Of a stretch of 38,216 nt of DNA, positions 35,116-38,216 are shown in pieces. The notes under the pieces were generated by a model. That model did not search any database. It was not told where the DNA came from and saw nothing but the letters and a program-made list of their open reading frames with translations. The translations under genes and the position numbers were made by a program. The DNA is from Faecalimonas sp. GTDB lineage: Bacteria; Bacillota; Clostridia; Lachnospirales; Lachnospiraceae. The stretch covers positions 1-38,216 of the forward strand of contig JAHHTN010000011.1 of the NCBI GenBank assembly GCA_020024645.1, read 5' to 3'. Position 1 is the stretch's first letter. Every line of letters starts with the position of its first letter.

Positions 35116-35144
35116 AAAATATAAAAATAACAAAACAATCACAA
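35116..35144 (-). promoter_or_regulatory. possible promoter of the ABC genes
   Basis: On the minus strand TTGTGA (35144-35139) and TATTTT (35121-35116) with a 17-base spacer lie just behind the kinase gene and its hairpin, and before the ATPase gene. A regulator-driven ABC promoter located after the kinase gene is usual in Bce-like modules; both hexamers are weak matches. Confidence 0.4.
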
Positions 35145-35149
35145 AAAGA

Positions 35150-35173
35150 AAAAATCACAAAATTGTGATTTTT
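35150..35173. terminator. perfect inverted repeat after the kinase gene (terminator or operator)
   Basis: Arms AAAAATCACAA (35150-35160) and TTGTGATTTTT (35163-35173) are perfect over 11 bases with a 2-base spacer. On the minus strand the 3' arm runs into TTTTTTCTTTTTG, so it can act as a terminator or attenuator between kinase and ABC genes; it begins inside the last codons of the kinase gene. A third copy of the half site (AATCACAA, 35137-35144) overlaps the possible -35 of the ABC promoter, so it could also be a binding site for the response regulator. Confidence 0.5.
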
Positions 35174-36102
35174 CCAGAATCTCTATTTGGAAGATATATC
35201 ATAAAGATACTTCCTTTTCCTACTTTTGATTGAACCTCTATATATCCATTCTGCAATGTAATAATTTTTCTTGCCAGATACAGTCCTATACCAATTCCCT
35301 CATTATCGTGTATCTCTGGTTCACGGTAAAATCGAGTGAAAATAGTTCCTAGTCGTTCTGGTACGATTCCTTTTCCATTATCTTCAATGCTTATTTTTGT
35401 AAAAAGTTCCTGTCTGCATACGACAACACGAATATGTCCACCATTATTTGTGTATTTTACTGCGTTGTCTAAAATATTAAAAATTGCTTCTGTCGTCCAT
35501 TTTTTATCGTGAATCAATTTTAACTTTTCATCATACTCAACCTTTATTTTAATATCCTTATTTTCAGCTTTTATTATCACATTACTGATTGCCATAGCAA
35601 GAGTATCAGCAAGAAGCGTATTTTGTTTTTGTATTTTGATTGTTCCTATTTCTAAGCGTGACATTTTTACCATGCTTTGCAGAAGAAAATCCAGTTTATT
35701 TATTTGACCGTTCATTTTTCTCATGTATTCTTGATTTTTCTTAAAATTCGATTCATCTGTCATTATCTCTAAATAGAGTTTTATATTGGCAATAGATGTT
35801 TTCGTTTGGTGGGAAATATCAGATACTAATTCTTTCAATTTATCTTTTTCTTCTGAAATTTCCATATTTTTATGAAGATACAGACGGGAAAGACGAACTA
35901 ACCTGTCGTAAACACTACTCCATAAGTCATCTTTTTTGTATGGCTCAGGTTTTAGTTCTTCACTTTTTAACATGCGAGTTAAGACAGTATCTAAATTTTG
36001 CGTATATTCATAAATATCCAGTTTTAAATGTACATATTTCCAAAATAGAAAAATAGTTATTATCGCCAATAAAAAGAACATTATAAAAATTATTACTTCC
36101 AT
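35155..36102 (-). CDS. sensor histidine kinase, single membrane helix
   Basis: A 315-residue HisKA/HATPase_c kinase. One membrane helix covers about residues 4-24, then a coiled region and the dimerisation domain with phospho-accepting His 98 in SDISHQTKTSI. The ATP domain has N-box NILDNAVKYT (about 209-218), G1 DNGKGI (241-246), F-box FTRFYR and G2 GIGIGL (269-274). There is no extracytoplasmic sensor domain, so the signal may come through the membrane or from the ABC permease, as in Bce-type modules (inference). ATG 36102 overlaps the response-regulator stop by 10 bases. Confidence 0.93.
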   Translation of the reverse strand: MEVIIFIMFFLLAIITIFLFWKYVHLKLDIYEYTQNLDTVLTRMLKSEELKPEPYKKDDLWSSVYDRLVRLSRLYLHKNMEISEEKDKLKELVSDISHQTKTSIANIKLYLEIMTDESNFKKNQEYMRKMNGQINKLDFLLQSMVKMSRLEIGTIKIQKQNTLLADTLAMAISNVIIKAENKDIKIKVEYDEKLKLIHDKKWTTEAIFNILDNAVKYTNNGGHIRVVVCRQELFTKISIEDNGKGIVPERLGTIFTRFYREPEIHDNEGIGIGLYLARKIITLQNGYIEVQSKVGKGSIFMIYLPNRDSGKITIL

Positions 36103-36755
36103 AAATATCCCATTCCATATACATTTGAAATATAAGTATGTTCCTCAGTTTCAATTTTTTTTCGCAATCTGTTAATATTAACAGCTAGTGTGTGCTTATC
36201 TGTAATTTGCACACCCTCGTCCCATAAGGAATCTAATAAAACCGCATAGGTTAGTAATTTTCCCTTATTCTCAACTAACTTTTTTAAAATACGGTATTCT
36301 GTTGGGGTAAGGAAACATTCATGTATCCCAAGTTGAACGCTTCCTAGTTCAAAGTCTATTTTTAAAAATCCGTCGTCATAAAGATTTGCGTCCTGTGCCT
36401 TTCTTGCTAAAATCACAGACACCTTTTTTAACAAAATTTTCATAGAAAAGGGCTTTGTCACATAATCGTCTGCTCCAAGCTCATATCCATTTAAAATATC
36501 ATCTTCCAAATCCTTAGCGGATAAAAATAAAACCAACGTATTACTTCTGGCTTTTAACCATTTACAAAATTGAAATCCATTACCGTCTGGTAAATTTATA
36601 TCCAAGATTGCCATGTGAACGGTATAGCTATTTGCGTAGTTCTTTGCTTCTTCACAAGTTCTAGCCCCCATTACCCGATAACCATTTTTTTCTAAAGAAC
36701 AACAAATAGTATTATTTAATTCTATATCATCTTCCAACACAAGAATTGTATGCAA
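36093..36755 (-). CDS. OmpR/PhoB-family response regulator
   Basis: A 220-residue regulator from TTG 36755, eight bases after AGGAG; an upstream GTG (36764) touches that site and is rejected. The receiver domain has acidic pocket LEDD, phospho-acceptor Asp 52 in AILDINLPDG and switch Lys in VTKPFS. The winged-helix DNA-binding domain (about 125-220) has LTPTEYRILKKLVENKGKLL and the wing VYGMGYLWK at the C-terminus. It is the first gene of the module and most likely controls the ABC genes behind the kinase. Its promoter was not resolved; the ~90 bases upstream are AT-rich. Confidence 0.93.
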   Translation of the reverse strand: MHTILVLEDDIELNNTICCSLEKNGYRVMGARTCEEAKNYANSYTVHMAILDINLPDGNGFQFCKWLKARSNTLVLFLSAKDLEDDILNGYELGADDYVTKPFSMKILLKKVSVILARKAQDANLYDDGFLKIDFELGSVQLGIHECFLTPTEYRILKKLVENKGKLLTYAVLLDSLWDEGVQITDKHTLAVNINRLRKKIETEEHTYISNVYGMGYLWK

Positions 36756-36844
36756 AAATATCACTCCTCGTACATATCATAATATCTTAATTGTAATAAA
36801 AATCATAAGCAAAATCCATATATTTTTATAAGTTGAACTAAAAT

Positions 36845-36883
36845 AAAGTTACTGTAATCAGCACATTTGAATACAGTAACTTT
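36845..36883. terminator. 12-bp-stem hairpin upstream of the response regulator
   Basis: AAAGTTACTGTA (36845-36856) pairs perfectly with TACAGTAACTTT (36872-36883) around a 15-base loop; TTTTTT follows on the plus strand and a shorter U-run on the minus strand. It lies between the response regulator gene and the IS3 remnant, so it may end transcripts entering from the MATE/IS side. It could instead be a leftover end of the insertion element. Confidence 0.55.
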
Positions 36884-36901
36884 GTTTTTTAGTAGCTTTG
36901 A

Positions 36902-37363
36902 CTTTCTTCAATGCATAAATACATAAATAAAGAACTTCATTTATGTGCAGTAGTTATGCATTCTAAATCTGGCTGGAAAGCAGGTAAAAAACATAAAATA
37001 TTTGATAATCTTTTAAACCCAAATTTCACAGTTGATTGCAAAAACAAGATTTGGTGTATGGATTTTACTTATATGCATCAACCAAACGGAAATTCCGATA
37101 TAACTGTACGATTATTGATTTGTATGACCGATCAGCAGTAGCATCTATAATTAGTAATTACATAAATACAAAATTGGCAAAAACCACTCTTAAAAAACTT
37201 TGGAGCAGGAACAGAATCTTCAGGTAATCCTACATTCGGATCAGGGAGTACAATTTACTTCTTGGAAATTTGTTAGCTTCTGCAAAGATAAGCATGTAAC
37301 GCAAAGCATGAGTAAGGCAGGTTATCCTTATGACAATGCACCTATGGAAGCACTCTACAGTTA
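36902..37363 (+). pseudogene. IS3-family transposase (OrfB) remnant, two frameshifts
   Basis: Three plus-strand frames in succession spell a DDE transposase: MHKYINKELHL to KIWCMDFTYMHQPNGN (to about 37095), then KFRYNCTIIDLYDRSAVAS to about 37200, then VILHSDQGVQFTS and HVTQSMSKAGYPYDNAPMEA until TAG at 37361-37363. The two Asp (WCMDFTY, HSDQG) and the Glu (NAPME) of the DDE triad are still readable, but two frame changes separate them and both ends are missing (no OrfA, no C-terminal ~60 residues). No terminal inverted repeats or target duplication were found with confidence. The stretch from 36756 to 37383 otherwise holds only the hairpin at 36845-36883. Confidence 0.85.
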
Positions 37364-37383
37364 GATATTTATCGAACAAAGTG

Positions 37384-38216
37384 TTACAAAAACGCTTGGC
37401 CACTACAGTTTTTATAATAAATAAATCCCACCAAATCTGCTAAAATCCAACCAATTGGAATAGCCCACCAGATTCCAATAACATTTATCCACTTTACACT
37501 AGACAAAACATAAGCAAGAATAACTCGTGTTCCAAGGGAAAGAATTGTCAATATGATAGACATTTCCGGTTTTCCTAGTCCTCTATATAATCCATAGAAC
37601 ATAAATAAAAATCCAATCATAAAATAAAACGGACTAACAATACGAATATAACGAACCCCTTCCGGAATTACATCTACATTTTCAGATGAAACAAAACATC
37701 CCATCAATTGTGTTGCAAAAATAAACACAAAAGTTGAAATGAAAAGACAACTGATTAAAATTAATTTTATCGCCGATTTTGTTCCTGTACTAATACGTTC
37801 CATTTTCCCTGCGCCTCTATTCTGTGCCACATAGGTTGAAAATCCATTTCCAAAATCTTGCACAGGCATATAAGCAAAACTATCAATTTTAACCGCAATC
37901 GCAAATCCAGCCATAACGGTAATACCAAAACTATTCACCAGTCCTTGCACCATCAAAATACCTAAATTCATAATAGATTGTTGAACACTTGTCATAGCAG
38001 ATTGATCTATTATCTTTTTAAATAGATTTTTCTTTATAACAAACATTTCTTTACGAAACTTCATTTCAGGAACACGTCTTAATGTATATATTGTAATTCC
38101 TATCGCAGAAACAATTTGGGCTATAATTGTTGCATATCCTGCCCCTTGTACCCCCATCTGAAGCGGTACTACAAATAAGTAATCTAATATGATATTTAAA
38201 AAAGATGCAATAATAA
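37384..38216 (-). CDS. MATE family efflux transporter, 5' end beyond window
   Basis: 277 codons of a multidrug-and-toxin extrusion (MATE/NorM-DinF type) protein; the open frame runs off the right edge without a start (upstream of 38157 it continues as NIILDYLFVVPLQ). Seven or so membrane helices are visible, and the internal pattern GVQGAGYATIIAQ, SFAYMPVQDFGNGFSTYVAQN and GLYRGLGKPEMS is typical of the C-terminal half. MATE pumps export cationic drugs using Na+ or H+. The C-terminus (YYKNCSGQAFL) ends 20 bases from the IS3 remnant and lacks the usual short charged tail, so the 3' end may have been rewritten by the insertion. Confidence 0.88.
   Translation of the reverse strand, partial: IIASFLNIILDYLFVVPLQMGVQGAGYATIIAQIVSAIGITIYTLRRVPEMKFRKEMFVIKKNLFKKIIDQSAMTSVQQSIMNLGILMVQGLVNSFGITVMAGFAIAVKIDSFAYMPVQDFGNGFSTYVAQNRGAGKMERISTGTKSAIKLILISCLFISTFVFIFATQLMGCFVSSENVDVIPEGVRYIRIVSPFYFMIGFLFMFYGLYRGLGKPEMSIILTILSLGTRVILAYVLSSVKWINVIGIWWAIPIGWILADLVGFIYYKNCSGQAFL

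Noticed and set aside
36760..36830. Promoter of the response regulator gene
   Set aside because: Several AT-rich -10-like hexamers occur, but none has a fitting -35 at 16-18 bases.
1..38216. CRISPR array, tRNA, rRNA or riboswitch
   Set aside because: No regularly spaced repeats, cloverleaf-like sequences or recognisable riboswitch cores were seen in the intergenic gaps, which are mostly under 100 bases.

Overview
The window is an AT-rich (about one third G+C by eye) piece of a Firmicutes chromosome. Gene order and protein character fit a Lachnospiraceae-like clostridium: radC-mreB-mreC-mreD-mrdA-minC-minD-minE-rodA-mgsA in one run, a DUF4250 gene, and the spore-lineage genes yqfC, yqfD and a BofC-like gene. 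Almost everything is on the minus strand; the only convincing plus-strand genes are a small DUF378 membrane protein and a decayed IS3 transposase. No tRNA, rRNA, CRISPR array or riboswitch was seen.

Reading each transcript 5' to 3' on the minus strand (descending coordinates): (1) 31.6-24.0 kb: mtgA, yqfC, yqfD, phoH, ybeY, a MurJ/YtgP-type flippase, a pyridoxamine kinase, a BofC-like membrane protein, a YnzC/DUF896 protein, fthC and a 59-aa DUF4250 gene overlapping fthC by ATGA. Cell-wall, sporulation, RNA-maturation and cofactor genes are packed with gaps or overlaps of a few bases. (2) 23.97-22.4 kb: miaB behind a near-consensus promoter, then a CmpB-like membrane protein. (3) 21.9-12.2 kb: a clear promoter, then mutS, mutL, miaA, a methionine-gamma-lyase-family (YnbB) PLP protein and two different FAD proteins. 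(4) 12.13-1.82 kb: an extended -10 promoter overlapping a 12-bp palindrome, then an eleven-gene elongation and division operon from radC through mreBCD, mrdA, minCDE, rodA and mgsA to a lipoprotein D-Ala-D-Ala carboxypeptidase, ending at a hairpin shared with the convergent DUF378 gene. (5) 1.54-0 kb: a YhcC-type radical SAM protein and the start of a membrane-fusion-like protein that runs off the left edge.

The right end (31.7-38.2 kb) is accessory. An OmpR-type response regulator, a one-TM histidine kinase, an ABC ATPase and a two-part FtsX-type permease form a peptide/antibiotic-sensing type module. It is flanked by a short tyrosine-recombinase remnant on one side and a twice-frameshifted IS3 remnant on the other. 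Its permease is cut by one in-frame TGA. A MATE transporter, 5'-truncated by the window edge, follows. This looks like a laterally acquired, decaying resistance or detoxification cassette beside a conserved core.

I did not find a clearly undescribed system. The most informative oddities are the nonsense-interrupted permease and its mobile-element scars, a MreB with altered nucleotide-binding motifs, a PBP2 with an insertion of about 240 residues, and several regulatory palindromes.
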